56,806 bases of DNA from contig NZ_JAGQBB010000019.1 of the NCBI RefSeq assembly GCF_024345415.1, forward strand, positions 1 to 56,806. The letters are read 5' to 3'. Both the position numbers and the translations under genes were made by a program. Shown here piece by piece: positions 1-7,679 of the stretch. Below the pieces are notes generated by a model. It had not been told where the DNA came from, searched no databases, and saw only the letters and a list, made by a program, of their open reading frames with translations. This DNA is from Synechococcus sp. Tobar12-5m-g. Lineage in GTDB: Bacteria; Cyanobacteriota; Cyanobacteriia; PCC-6307; Cyanobiaceae. How positions within the stretch are numbered: position 1 is the first letter of the stretch; each line of letters begins with the position of its first letter.

Positions 1-128
1 CCGGAGATGGGCAAGATTTCGTGTCGCCGGAAAGAGGTTGTCGTCAAAGGCAACCGCAGAGCAGCTCAGGGGGCCTCACCGGCCAACTTGATTGACGCCA
101 AACGGCCAAGGGGCTTGACGCGAGACAG

Positions 129-1415
129 ATGGCCGCCTTTCTGCGGCGCTGCCTGGAGGTGGGCGACCGGGGTCGCACGATTGAGCAGATCCGCGATGGC
201 AAGGCCAAACCCAGCCAGCAACTGGCCGATGCGGTGGAGCGCATGCTCAAGGGAAACACCGAATTCGTGCTGATCGATGAGCAGAAGGTGGTTTACGAGA
301 AGGCCCTGGCCCTGGCGCGGCACCTGCGGGAGGGACGCCATTGCGTGCTGCTGGTGCAGGGCGGGCCAGGAACGGGAAAGTCAGTGGTGGCCGTGAACCT
401 GCTGGCCAAGCTGCTGGGCCTGGGCCTGAACGCCCGTTACGTGAGCAAGAACGCGGCGCCGCGGGCGGTGTACCGGGCCAAGCTCACCGGATCACTCCAG
501 AAGAACGAGTACGACAACCTCTTCAGCGGTTCGGCCTGTTTCGTGGGCGTTGCGGAGGGCTACTACGACGCGTTGATCGTGGATGAGAGCCACCGGCTGA
601 TGACCAAGACCATCTACAACAAGGAGGGCGAGAACCAGATCAAGGAGATCATCCACGCCAGCAAGCTGGCGGTGTTCTTCCTCGATGAAGACCAGCGCGT
701 CACCTTCGACGACATCGGCAGCACCGCCGAGATCGAGAAGTGGAGTCAGTACCACGAGGCCGAGCTGCACCGCGATGAACTGCCATCGCAGTTCCGCTGC
801 AGCGGCTCCGATGGCTACCTGGCCTGGCTGGATCAGACCCTGGGGATCCGTTCCACCGCCAACGACCAGCTGGACCCTGGCAGCTACGACATTCGGGTGT
901 TCGACGATCCCGTCGCCCTGCACCAGGCGATCCGCGAGAGCAACGGCTCCAACCAGGCGCGCATGGTGGCGGGCTACTGCTGGAACTGGGCGTCCAAACA
1001 TCACCCCAGCGCCTGGGACATCACGATCGAGCCCTACGGCTACCGGGCCCGCTGGAACCTCAGCAAGGACAGCAGCCTCTGGATCATGACGCCGGGCACG
1101 GTGGAGCAGGTGGGCTGCATCCACACCTGCCAGGGCCTGGAGCTGGAGACCATCGGCGTGATCATCGGGCCGGATCTGGCCGTCCGCGATGGCGAGGTGG
1201 TCACGGTGCCATCAGCGCGGGCGCGCACGGACCAATCGCTCAAGGGCTACAAGGTGGGCCTGACCCGCGATCCCCAGGGGATTCGCCGCAAGGCGGACGC
1301 GATCATCCGCAACACCTACCGCACGCTGATGAGCCGGGGCACGAAGGCGTGTTTTGTGTTTGCCTGTGATCCCGAGTTGAACGAGTACTTGAGGCGGGCT
1401 GTGGCGGCGGAGTGA
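129..1415 (+). CDS. DUF2075 family ATPase/helicase-like protein, N-terminally truncated
   Basis: The 428-residue product has a Walker A motif GGPGTGKS (about residues 77-84), a Walker B-like IVDESH (about 147-152) and the C-terminal helicase-type motif NTYRTLMSRG (about 393), in the order seen in DUF2075 proteins. Full-length relatives carry roughly 200 extra N-terminal residues with a nuclease-like fold. Here the homologous reading frame continues a few codons upstream of the ATG (LDARQ) and then meets a stop at 93-95, so that domain is absent. The family is linked to DNA/RNA processing and phage defence, but no exact role is established. The neighbours are all defence or TA debris, so this is probably a decayed or shortened defence gene. 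Bases 1-128 hold no other supportable gene. Confidence 0.75.
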   Translation: MAAFLRRCLEVGDRGRTIEQIRDGKAKPSQQLADAVERMLKGNTEFVLIDEQKVVYEKALALARHLREGRHCVLLVQGGPGTGKSVVAVNLLAKLLGLGLNARYVSKNAAPRAVYRAKLTGSLQKNEYDNLFSGSACFVGVAEGYYDALIVDESHRLMTKTIYNKEGENQIKEIIHASKLAVFFLDEDQRVTFDDIGSTAEIEKWSQYHEAELHRDELPSQFRCSGSDGYLAWLDQTLGIRSTANDQLDPGSYDIRVFDDPVALHQAIRESNGSNQARMVAGYCWNWASKHHPSAWDITIEPYGYRARWNLSKDSSLWIMTPGTVEQVGCIHTCQGLELETIGVIIGPDLAVRDGEVVTVPSARARTDQSLKGYKVGLTRDPQGIRRKADAIIRNTYRTLMSRGTKACFVFACDPELNEYLRRAVAAE

Positions 1416-1464
1416 GGAGTCCAGCGGAAGGGCATGAACTGGCCCCGATTCCCAGCCTGACTCC

Positions 1465-1600
1465 ATGACCGGCGCCGACGTCCGCTGGCAGCAGCGCAGC
1501 CTCAGCACCCACACCCTGGCCAGCCTCAAGGTCGCCTTCAACGGTCGGCTGCTGCCCTGCCGCATTGACCCGATCAAGCGCAGGAGGGAGGCAGGCAGTA
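1465..1600 (+). pseudogene. Remnant of a HI0074-type HEPN gene (nucleotidyltransferase partner)
   Basis: The first 11 codons (MTGADVRWQQR) match the start of the intact HEPN gene at 5586 (MTGADIRWQQR). The approximately 45 bases before the ATG are also clearly related to those before 5586, with a shared CAGCGG-AGGGCATG block and CAGCCTGAC before the ATG. After codon 11 the similarity fades, the HEPN core with its RX4H motif is missing, and the frame runs on without resembling the family. No nucleotidyltransferase partner follows. This is best read as the 5' stub of a duplicated TA locus; the right boundary is approximate. Confidence 0.6.
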
Positions 1601-1699
1601 CTCGGTTTTTCCTGCATCGACAGGCCAACTTTTCCTGCATCAGCAGCTCGACGTTTCCAGCATTAGAGTTCCGACATCTGCTGCATCGGCACGCCCGCC

Positions 1700-2956
1700 A
1701 TGGCCTCCGGCTACCGCCCCCGCATCGCTGACGGCGAGCTGCGCGCCTGCCTGGCTTCCGCCGGCGCGGTGGTGATCGAAGGACCGAAAGCCTGCGGCAA
1801 GACCCGCCTGGCCCAGCAGCTGGCCGCCTCCACGGTGCTGCTGGATGTGGACACCGCCGCCCGCCAGGCGCTGGCGGTGGATCCGGCCCTGGTGCTGGCG
1901 GGTCCTCGGCCTCGCCTGCTGGATGAGTGGCAGGTGGAGCCGGCGCTCTGGAACCAGGTGCGGAGGGCCGTGGATGCCGTCGAGGCGCCTGGGCAATTTC
2001 TGCTCACTGGTTCGGCGGTGCCGGCCGATGACGCCGAGCGACACACCGGGGCGGGTCGCTTTTCGTTTCTGCGGCTGCGGCCGATGAGCCTGGTGGAAAG
2101 TGGCGCCGGCCAGGGTGGCGTCTCGCTGGCAGCGCTGCTGGCGGGGGAGCCGCCGAGCTGCGCCGATCCGGGGTTGGCGGTGGCGGATCTGGCCGAGCTG
2201 GTCTGCCGCGGCGGTTGGCCGGCCCAGCTGGAGCGGCCCCTGGCGGCGGCCTCCCGGGCCGCCCGCGACTACCTGGAGCAGGTGCGCCAGGTGGATGTGC
2301 AGCGGGTGGATGGGCGGCGGCGGGATCCCCAGCGGCTGGGAGCCCTGCTGCGTTCCCTCGGCCGCAACGTGGCCACCGAGGTGAGCCTGGCCACCCTGGC
2401 GGCCGATGCCGGCGGCGCCGATGGGCCGCTCGACCCGCGCACCGTGGCCGATCACCTGCAGGCCCTGGAGCGGTTGATGGTGCTGGAGAACCAGGCCGCC
2501 TGGCGGCCCCATCTGCGTTCGAAAGCAGCCCTGCGCCAGGCACCCCGGCGCCACTTTTGCGACCCCTCCCTGGCGGTGGCGGCCCTCGGCGGCAGCCCCG
2601 ATCGCCTGCTCAAGGATCTGGAGTGGCTGGGGTTGCTGTTCGAGTCGCTCGTGATCCGCGACCTGAGGGTGCTGGCACAGGCGCTGGAGGGCGAGGTATT
2701 CCACTACCGCGACCAGTACGGCGTTGAGGTGGACGCGATCGTGCAGCTGCGCGATGGCCGATGGGGCGCGATCGAGGTCAAGCTCGGCCCGGGCCAGGTG
2801 GAGGCCGCCGCCGAAGGCCTGCTGCGCTTTCGCCAGCAGATCGACACCCGCCGCACCGGCGAACCCGGCTTCCTGGCGGTGGTCTGCGGCAGCGGCTATG
2901 GATACCGGCGGGCGGATGGCATCGCCGTGGTGCCGGTGGGGGCACTGGGGCTGTGA
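1700..2956 (+). CDS. AAA-family ATPase with DUF4143 / nuclease-like C-terminus
   Basis: 418 residues. The N-terminal AAA_14-type ATPase has Walker A GPKACGKT at about residues 27-34 and the DEWQ Walker B region near residue 73. The C-terminal DUF4143 part contains VEVDAIV followed about 12 residues later by AIEVK, a D-(E)xK arrangement typical of the PD-(D/E)XK-like fold in this family. Such ATPases are very common in bacteria and archaea; their substrate is unknown. The frame is complete and starts at an ATG. Two parts of this gene (around 1820-1878 and 2336-2410) are copied, joined together, inside the PIN toxin gene at 6618. It stands alone on its strand, with TA remnants on both sides. 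Confidence 0.85.
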   Translation: MASGYRPRIADGELRACLASAGAVVIEGPKACGKTRLAQQLAASTVLLDVDTAARQALAVDPALVLAGPRPRLLDEWQVEPALWNQVRRAVDAVEAPGQFLLTGSAVPADDAERHTGAGRFSFLRLRPMSLVESGAGQGGVSLAALLAGEPPSCADPGLAVADLAELVCRGGWPAQLERPLAAASRAARDYLEQVRQVDVQRVDGRRRDPQRLGALLRSLGRNVATEVSLATLAADAGGADGPLDPRTVADHLQALERLMVLENQAAWRPHLRSKAALRQAPRRHFCDPSLAVAALGGSPDRLLKDLEWLGLLFESLVIRDLRVLAQALEGEVFHYRDQYGVEVDAIVQLRDGRWGAIEVKLGPGQVEAAAEGLLRFRQQIDTRRTGEPGFLAVVCGSGYGYRRADGIAVVPVGALGL

Positions 2957-2999
2957 TCAGGCCGCAGGCAAAGCCAGCATCCCACGCGAAACTGGCCCC

Positions 3000-3382
3000 A
3001 TGACACCGACGGCACGCCCCTCCAGCTACACCTACGTGGTGGATGAGCCTCTGCTGCGCACGATCGCGGCCGAGATCCAGGAGGCGATTCCGGGCGCCGA
3101 GGTGCACCTGTTCGGCTCCCGTGCCCGCGGCACCGAGCGGCCCGATTCCGAGCTCGATCTGCTGGTCACCGTGCCGGATGAATGGTTGGCCAGCCATTCG
3201 CGCTTCGTGGAAACCGATGCCCTGGGATGGAAGTTGGCCCACCACAGACTGCCTATTGAGTTGCTGGTCTACTCCGCCAGTGAGGGGAGGAGCGGCGCCA
3301 TGGACGAACCAATGTGATTGCTGAGGCCTTCCGTTACGGACGGCGACTGGAGCCAGAAGATTCTCGGCATGGCGCCAGCTGA
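3000..3382 (+). pseudogene. MNT-type nucleotidyltransferase antitoxin, frameshifted
   Basis: This is a close paralogue of the intact gene at 7133; both proteins share VVDEPLLRTIAAEIQ and GSRARGTERPDS. The reading frame opened by the ATG at 3000 stops at 3317, but from about 3284 the frame one base back encodes the expected C-terminus (NVIAEAFRYGRRL, compared with HVVTEAYRYGREL in the sister) and ends at 3380-3382. A single base has been lost at or next to the gggg run at 3284-3287. The catalytic GSX10DXD motif is also altered: the first Asp is Glu (SELD). The family normally acts as antitoxin to a HEPN RNase; this copy looks inactive. Its HEPN partner begins in the overlap at 3369. Confidence 0.8.
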
Positions 3383-3430
3383 CTCGTCGACCGGCTTTCT
3401 GCGCATTGCGCAACGCGATCTGCGTGCCGC
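3369..3430 (+). pseudogene. 5' stub of a HEPN-domain toxin gene
   Basis: An ATG at 3369 lies inside the restored end of the upstream nucleotidyltransferase, the usual overlap in MNT/HEPN pairs. It opens a frame whose first residues (STGFLRIAQRDLRAA) look like the N-terminus of HEPN proteins. The likeness ends near 3425-3430, where a different frame encoding the HsdR C-terminus takes over, so the HEPN gene is cut off after about 20 codons by a deletion or recombination junction. The open frame itself continues without meaning to 3506. Confidence 0.5.
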
Positions 3431-4000
3431 TACGGCGATGGCAAGGAGCGCTCGATCCAGCACATGCTGGTCACCTCCTTCTGGCATCCCGATGGCCGGC
3501 CCATGAGCTCCCAGCAGTTCATCGAGCTGCTCTACGTCCAGCTGCCGGAGTTCGTGAAGGATGAGGCCGAGCTGCGGCAGCTCTGGAGTGCACCTGACAC
3601 CCGCCGCAAGCTGCTGCAGGGCCTGGAGGAGAAGGGCTTCGGCGCCGATCAGCTGGCGGAGATGCAGCGGATCATCGAGGCCGAGAACAGCGATCTGTTC
3701 GATGTGCTCGCCCATGTGGCCTATGCCCTGCCGCCTGTTCCCCGCCAGGAGCGCGCCAAGAACGCCCGCCTCTACATCCACTCCAAATTCACCAGCAAGC
3801 AGGAGGTGTTCCTCAACTTCGTGCTGCAGCACTACGTGAGCACGGGGGTGCAGGAACTGGCCACCGAGAAGCTCACCCCCCTGCTGCAGCTCCGCTACCA
3901 GAACTCAATCGCCGATGCCTTGGCTGATCTGGGGCCGGCAGCGGAGATCGGCCAGGTGTTTGCCGGGTTTCAGCGGTATCTCTATGAGCGGGTGGGGTGA
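3425..4000 (+). pseudogene. hsdR: Type I restriction enzyme HsdR, C-terminal fragment
   Basis: From codon 3425 the frame reads CRYGDGKERSIQHMLVTSFW and continues to residues typical of the HsdR C-terminus: EKGFGADQLAEMQRII, NSDLFDVLAHVAYAL, FTSKQEVFLNFVLQHYV and a terminal FAGFQRYLYE. In this family these lie after the helicase motor, in the helical region that docks on the methyltransferase. The nuclease and motor domains (more than 700 residues) are gone, and no hsdM or hsdS is nearby. The fragment begins exactly where the HEPN stub ends, so one event probably joined the two. The 178 codons from the ATG at 3464 remain open, so a short product is possible but not expected to function. Confidence 0.75.
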
Positions 4001-4131
4001 GCTGCCAATCAACGACAAGCTCTGATACCGCAGGCTTTTGGAGCCGTTGGTTGACACCCCTAGACTGAAGCAGCCAGCTCAGCGAGCCCATCTCCGCCCC
4101 TGCGGTCACCCCCTCCACCAGTCGCTCTGAG

Positions 4132-4410
4132 GTGGTTGCGAGGTTGCGTCAGCACTATCCGGATCTGGCCTCCCGCTTCAAGGTGAGCAGCCTGGCGCTG
4201 TTTGGATCCTTCGCTCGCGATGAGCAAACGGCCGCCAGTGATGTGGATCTGCTGGTGAGCTTCTCCGAGCCCGTGGGGTTTGCCTTCATCCACCTGGCCG
4301 ACCATCTGGAAACCCTTCTCGGTCGTCGTGTCGACCTGGTGGCGTCCGATGGGATCAAGGAGAACAGGCGTTCCTTCATCCTGAGCAGCCGCATTCATGT
4401 CGCGCCGTGA
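4132..4410 (+). CDS. MntA-type nucleotidyltransferase antitoxin
   Basis: 92 residues from a GTG start. The motif GSFARDEQTAASDVD fits GSX10DXD of minimal nucleotidyltransferases. In the MntA-HepT (type VII) systems this family AMPylates the HEPN toxin and so silences it. The end of the gene (about 14 bases) overlaps the ATG of the HEPN gene at 4397, the normal arrangement. The GTG is the best start I can find; upstream sequence in the same frame has no ATG. The protein looks intact, but its partner is interrupted by a stop codon, so the pair may no longer work as a TA module. Bases 4001-4131 contain nothing I recognise. Confidence 0.75.
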   Translation: MVARLRQHYPDLASRFKVSSLALFGSFARDEQTAASDVDLLVSFSEPVGFAFIHLADHLETLLGRRVDLVASDGIKENRRSFILSSRIHVAP

Positions 4411-4741
4411 ATGGAGGCTGTTCGTTGCCGACATGCTGGAAGCATCCGGCAAGATCAATGGCTACATCAGTGGGTTGAACTTTTAGGAGTTCCAAGCAGA
4501 CAGTCGCACCGTAGATGCCGTGGTGCGCAATCTGGAGATCATCGGCGAGGCTGCCCGGGCGATTCCTGTTGAGATGAAGGAGGAGCGTCCTGCAATTGAT
4601 TGGTCGGCGCTCAATGGCTTGCGCAATCGCATTGTCCATGAATACTTCGGCCTCAGCTTGCCCATCATCTGGACGATCGTTGTCCACGATCTGCCGGTGC
4701 TTGATGCTCAGCTCAGGGACTGGATCAAAGAGCATCAATGA
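4397..4741 (+). pseudogene. HepT-like HEPN (DUF86) toxin with an internal amber stop
   Basis: The ATG at 4397 opens a DUF86/HepT frame that meets TAG at 4484-4486 (codon 30) and continues in the same frame to 4741. Around the stop the protein reads GLNF-stop-EFQADSRT; relatives normally have an acidic residue there, so a GAG-to-TAG change explains it. The rest is well preserved, including NLEIIGEAAR and the RNase motif R-N-R-I-V-H (RX4H) at about codons 76-81. Translation could in principle restart at GTG 4520, giving 73 residues that keep the RX4H motif. Loss of the toxin next to an intact antitoxin is the direction of decay expected for TA modules. Confidence 0.8.
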
Positions 4742-4876
4742 ACCCTGGAAGACGTCCCCCTCAGGCCTCGACGGCCTCCTCCTGGGCTTTGCTATCAGGA
4801 ATCGCCGGACTCCTTCCAGGGGACTTTGCTGAATCCTGATTCCCTTGGCCGTTGAGGTGCCGTTCAGCGACATCCC

Positions 4877-5551
4877 TTGACCAACACTTCCCAGATCACT
4901 GTGGTCGGCATTGACGTGGGCGGCGCCCGCAAGGGCTTCCACGCCGTCGCCCTCACCGGCGGCACCTACGCCTGCCAGCTGGCCACCGGCGACGCGCAGG
5001 AACTCGCCCATTGGTGCCGCTCGGTGGTGCGCGCCAGCGTGATCGCCATCGATGCCCCCTGCCGCTGGAGCAGCGACGGCCGCGCCCGACCCTGCGAACG
5101 AGAGCTCATGCAGAAGGGGATCTGGTGTTTTTCCTCCCCCACCCATCAGAAGGCCCACACCCCCCATCGCACCAACTACTACGGCTGGATGCTGCAGGGG
5201 GAGGTACTCTATCTGGCCCTGGAGGGCGGCGCACCGGAGCAGGCCTATCCCCTGCTGCACACCCTGCCCCACAGCGACCGCGGCTGCTTCGAAACCTTCC
5301 CCCACGCCATCACCTGGCACCTGCGCGGCGGTCAGGCCCAGGCTGCCCAGAAGCGCATCCAGCGGCGCGAGCTGCTGGCGCAGGCGGGCATCGATCTCGT
5401 CCCCCTCACGAGCATCGACTGGATCGATGCGGCCCTCTGTGCCCTCACGGCTCACCAGGTTGCCATCGGTGGGGAGTGCGTCAGCTATGGGGAGCGGGAG
5501 ACCGGGTGGATCGTGGTCCCCAGGGGGCTGGTGGCAGGAGTTCAGCGGTAG
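4877..5551 (+). CDS. DUF429 domain-containing protein
   Basis: 224 residues from a TTG codon, chosen because the conserved VVGIDVGGARKGF begins ten residues downstream. The fold is RNase H/actin-like in this family: GIDVGG near the N-terminus, AIDAPCRWS around residue 57, GCFETFPHAI around 136 and a late DAALCALTA helix fit DUF429. No biochemical role is firmly known. It is preceded by about 135 bases without a gene and followed 34 bases later by an intact HEPN/MNT pair; whether they share a transcript cannot be told. It appears complete, unlike most of its neighbours. Confidence 0.8.
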   Translation: MTNTSQITVVGIDVGGARKGFHAVALTGGTYACQLATGDAQELAHWCRSVVRASVIAIDAPCRWSSDGRARPCERELMQKGIWCFSSPTHQKAHTPHRTNYYGWMLQGEVLYLALEGGAPEQAYPLLHTLPHSDRGCFETFPHAITWHLRGGQAQAAQKRIQRRELLAQAGIDLVPLTSIDWIDAALCALTAHQVAIGGECVSYGERETGWIVVPRGLVAGVQR

Positions 5552-5585
5552 GGCATGGTTGGGCCCCACTCCTTAGCCTGACCCC

Positions 5586-6005
5586 ATGACAGGCGCAGAC
5601 ATCCGCTGGCAGCAACGCTTCGGCAACTTCCGGCAGGCACTTGCGCGGTTGAAGCAAGCGGTGGAGCTCTCCCAGCAGCGCCCCCTCAGTGACCTGGAGC
5701 GTCAGGGGTTGATCAAGGCCTTCGAGTTCACCCATGAACTCAGCTGGAAAACCCTCAAGGATTTCCTGGCCTCCCGCGGCGTGTCCGACCTGTTTGGTCC
5801 CCGCGACACCACCCGTGAAGCCTTTGCCCAGGGGTTGATCAGCGATGGCGAGGCCTGGATGGAGATGATCCGCCATCGCAACCTCAGCGCCCACACCTAC
5901 GACGAGGCGACGGTGATGGAGATCGTGGCGGCGGTTGTGACCACCTATCTCGGAGCCTTCGAGGAGCTGGAATCCAGGCTCCAGGCACAGGAGGCCCTGC
6001 CATGA
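5586..6005 (+). CDS. HEPN toxin, HI0074 family (nucleotidyltransferase substrate-binding)
   Basis: 139 residues, mostly helical, matching the HI0074-like family that pairs with HI0073-like minimal nucleotidyltransferases. The HEPN RNase motif RX4H is present as R-N-L-S-A-H at residues 98-103. GLIKAFEFTHELSWKTLKDF is the other recognisable block. It overlaps the nucleotidyltransferase gene by four bases (ATGA), so the two are translationally coupled, with the order toxin first. This is the only MNT/HEPN pair in the window in which both partners look intact. Its 5' end and leader are duplicated as a remnant at 1465. Confidence 0.85.
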   Translation: MTGADIRWQQRFGNFRQALARLKQAVELSQQRPLSDLERQGLIKAFEFTHELSWKTLKDFLASRGVSDLFGPRDTTREAFAQGLISDGEAWMEMIRHRNLSAHTYDEATVMEIVAAVVTTYLGAFEELESRLQAQEALP

Positions 6006-6337
6006 CCGCCCAGGCCTCCACCACCAGCTATGGATTGCCCATCGCTGCGGTGGCGAAGATCCAGGCCACCCTCGCCGCCTTCCCGGCCATCGAGCAGGCC
6101 ACCCTCTACGGCTCCAGGGCCCTCGGGCGCCACCGCCCCGGCTCCGACATTGACCTCACCCTCTCCGGCGTCGACCTCGATCCGCGCACCCTTGCCCGCC
6201 TCGATGCGGCCCTCGATGATCTGCTGCTGCCCTGGCGCTTTGATCTGTCGTTGCAGGTCTCGCTCCAATCCCCCGAGTTGATTGACCACATCAAGCGAGC
6301 GGGGGTGGTGTTCTACCGGCGTGGGGATCGGCCCTGA
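6002..6337 (+). CDS. MNT-domain nucleotidyltransferase antitoxin
   Basis: 111 residues with the GSX10DXD motif GSRALGRHRPGSDID at about residues 37-51. The partner is the HEPN protein encoded just upstream with an ATGA overlap. In related pairs the nucleotidyltransferase adenylylates the HEPN protein near its RX4H active site and neutralises it; the same is inferred here. The C-terminus (SPELIDHIKRAGVVFY) is typical of the family. The gene is complete and has no visible promoter of its own. Confidence 0.85.
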   Translation: MTAQASTTSYGLPIAAVAKIQATLAAFPAIEQATLYGSRALGRHRPGSDIDLTLSGVDLDPRTLARLDAALDDLLLPWRFDLSLQVSLQSPELIDHIKRAGVVFYRRGDRP

Positions 6338-6393
6338 ACCGAGAACAGGGCCTCAATCAATAGGCCCATTACGATCGCCCAATAGACATTTCC

Positions 6394-6621
6394 GTGACCG
6401 AGTTCCGCGCCCACTGCCTGGAGTTGATCCGGCAGGTGGAGAGCGGCGGCGAGGTGGTGGAGATCACCCGTCACGGCAAGCTGGTGGCACGCCTTACGCC
6501 GCCTGCGGCGAGTTCTGGCGCGAGCCCCCACCCCTGGGCGGCCCTGCGCTGTTCCGTTGTGCTGCACGCTGAACCCGAGGAATCCGTGCTGGAGGCCCAG
6601 GCCTTCGATGCCCTGCGGTGA
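6394..6621 (+). CDS. Phd/YefM-type antitoxin
   Basis: 75 residues from GTG 6394. VTEFRAHCLELIRQVESGGE and ITRHGKLVARL match the DNA-binding N-terminal part of Phd/YefM antitoxins, which form dimers, repress their own promoter and wrap the toxin with the C-terminal tail. The start could lie a few codons upstream (the frame reads DIS before the GTG, giving the usual I-S-x-T-E-F pattern), but no ATG is available. The stop overlaps the GTG start of the PIN toxin gene by four bases. The protein looks complete, whereas the toxin is abnormal. Confidence 0.75.
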   Translation: MTEFRAHCLELIRQVESGGEVVEITRHGKLVARLTPPAASSGASPHPWAALRCSVVLHAEPEESVLEAQAFDALR

Positions 6622-7094
6622 AGGTCCTGCTGGACACCCATGTCTGGCTGCGGCAGGCCGCTTCCACGGTGCTGCTGGATTTTGGACAGCGGTGGCCGCC
6701 AGGCGCTGGCGGTGGGCTGGCGGCGCTGGTGCGCTTCCTGGGCAGCAACGTGGCCACCGAGGTGAGCCTGGCCACCCTGGCGGCCGATACCGGTGGTGCC
6801 GGTGGGGGCTCTGGGGCCTTGAGGCTCTGGGAGATCGCGATCAAGCACGCCCTGGCCCGCAGTGCCATGCCCCTGTCGGCTCACGAGGCCATCCCCTGGG
6901 CAGAGCAATCTGGCTTTGCGTTCCTCCCGATCGAACTTCCCCATCTGCTGGTGCTCGAACAACTGCCCCTGCACCACCGCGATCCGTTTGATCGTCTGCT
7001 GGTGGCCCAAGCCATCAGCGGCCCTTTCACCCTGCTCAGTGCCGATGCGGCGTTTACCGCCTATGGCTGTCCGCAGCAGGATGCGCGCAGCTGA
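6618..7094 (+). CDS. VapC-like PIN toxin interrupted in frame by ATPase-derived sequence
   Basis: The ends are a normal PIN-domain RNase: MKVLLDTHVWLR at the N-terminus and LWEIAIKHALAR, DPFDRLLVAQA and LLSADAAF further on, carrying the acidic residues (D6, E, D, D) that bind Mg. Between residue 12 and the LWEIA block lie about 56 residues (nucleotides near 6654-6821) that do not belong to the family. They match two separated parts of the DUF4143 ATPase gene at 1700: around 1820-1878 and 2336-2410, including a 42-base stretch (6747-6788) identical to 2366-2407. The product is 158 residues against about 130 for the family. The insert replaces part of the first PIN helices, so the toxin is probably inactive although the frame is open. 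GTG start overlaps the antitoxin stop. Confidence 0.8.
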   Translation: MKVLLDTHVWLRQAASTVLLDFGQRWPPGAGGGLAALVRFLGSNVATEVSLATLAADTGGAGGGSGALRLWEIAIKHALARSAMPLSAHEAIPWAEQSGFAFLPIELPHLLVLEQLPLHHRDPFDRLLVAQAISGPFTLLSADAAFTAYGCPQQDARS

Positions 7095-7132
7095 AGCAGG
7101 CAAAGCCCAGCGACCCACGCCAAACTGGCCCC

Positions 7133-7495
7133 ATGACCGCCTCAGCCCGCCCCTCCAGCACTTCCTACGTGGTGGATGAGCCGCTGCTGCGCACGATTGC
7201 GGCCGAGATCCAGGCGGCGATTCCCGGCGCCGAAGTGCGCCTGTTTGGCTCCCGCGCCCGCGGCACCGAGCGCCCCGATTCCGATCTGGATCTGCTGGTG
7301 ACCGTGCCCGATGAATGGTCGTCGACCCACTCGCGCTTCGAGGAAACGGGGGATCTGAGTCGAAAGTTGGCCCATCACAGAATTCCACTTGATCTGCTCC
7401 TCTATTCCGATACAGAAGTGCAGGAGCGACCTCAGTACAGCCAGCATGTGGTGACCGAGGCCTATCGATACGGAAGAGAGCTTTATGCCCTCTGA
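7133..7495 (+). CDS. MNT-domain nucleotidyltransferase antitoxin (intact paralogue)
   Basis: 120 residues with GSRARGTERPDSDLD (GSX10DXD) at about residues 38-52; this copy keeps both Asp residues, unlike the frameshifted paralogue at 3000. The 30-odd bases before both ATGs are also alike (CAGGCAAAGCC, then CCCACGC-AAACTGGCCCC), so the two loci arose by duplication including the promoter region. An ATG at 7485 inside the 3' end marks where its HEPN partner should begin, but that partner is degraded. The antitoxin is therefore probably an orphan. Confidence 0.8.
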   Translation: MTASARPSSTSYVVDEPLLRTIAAEIQAAIPGAEVRLFGSRARGTERPDSDLDLLVTVPDEWSSTHSRFEETGDLSRKLAHHRIPLDLLLYSDTEVQERPQYSQHVVTEAYRYGRELYAL

Positions 7496-7679
7496 CCGAC
7501 AGCGCGAAGCGGCTCGTCTTGCCCCACTTTCCCTGCAGCGTGAGGGCCTGCAGATGCTCGCCGGAGTTGCAATTCCTGGGTGGCGTTGCCACCATGAGGC
7601 GCCTGACTTCCCTACTTCACCCCCTCAGCCGATGCCGGTTCTGCAGAGATTGAGCACGTCGGCCATGGAGCGGATCTGA
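7485..7679 (+). pseudogene. Degraded HEPN partner of the 7133 nucleotidyltransferase
   Basis: The ATG at 7485 overlaps the end of the nucleotidyltransferase gene in the same way as the HEPN stub at 3369 overlaps its partner (ATG, a few codons, then the TGA of the upstream frame). Only the first handful of residues (MPSDRQREAAR) could be HEPN-like; the remainder shows no RX4H motif, and the frame runs into the 3' end of relA on the other strand. I read it as a remnant, mostly from position and by analogy. Confidence 0.3.

Noticed and set aside
4376-5569. 397-codon open frame on the minus strand
   Set aside because: Runs antisense through the hepT remnant and the DUF429 gene, both of which have clear family signatures.
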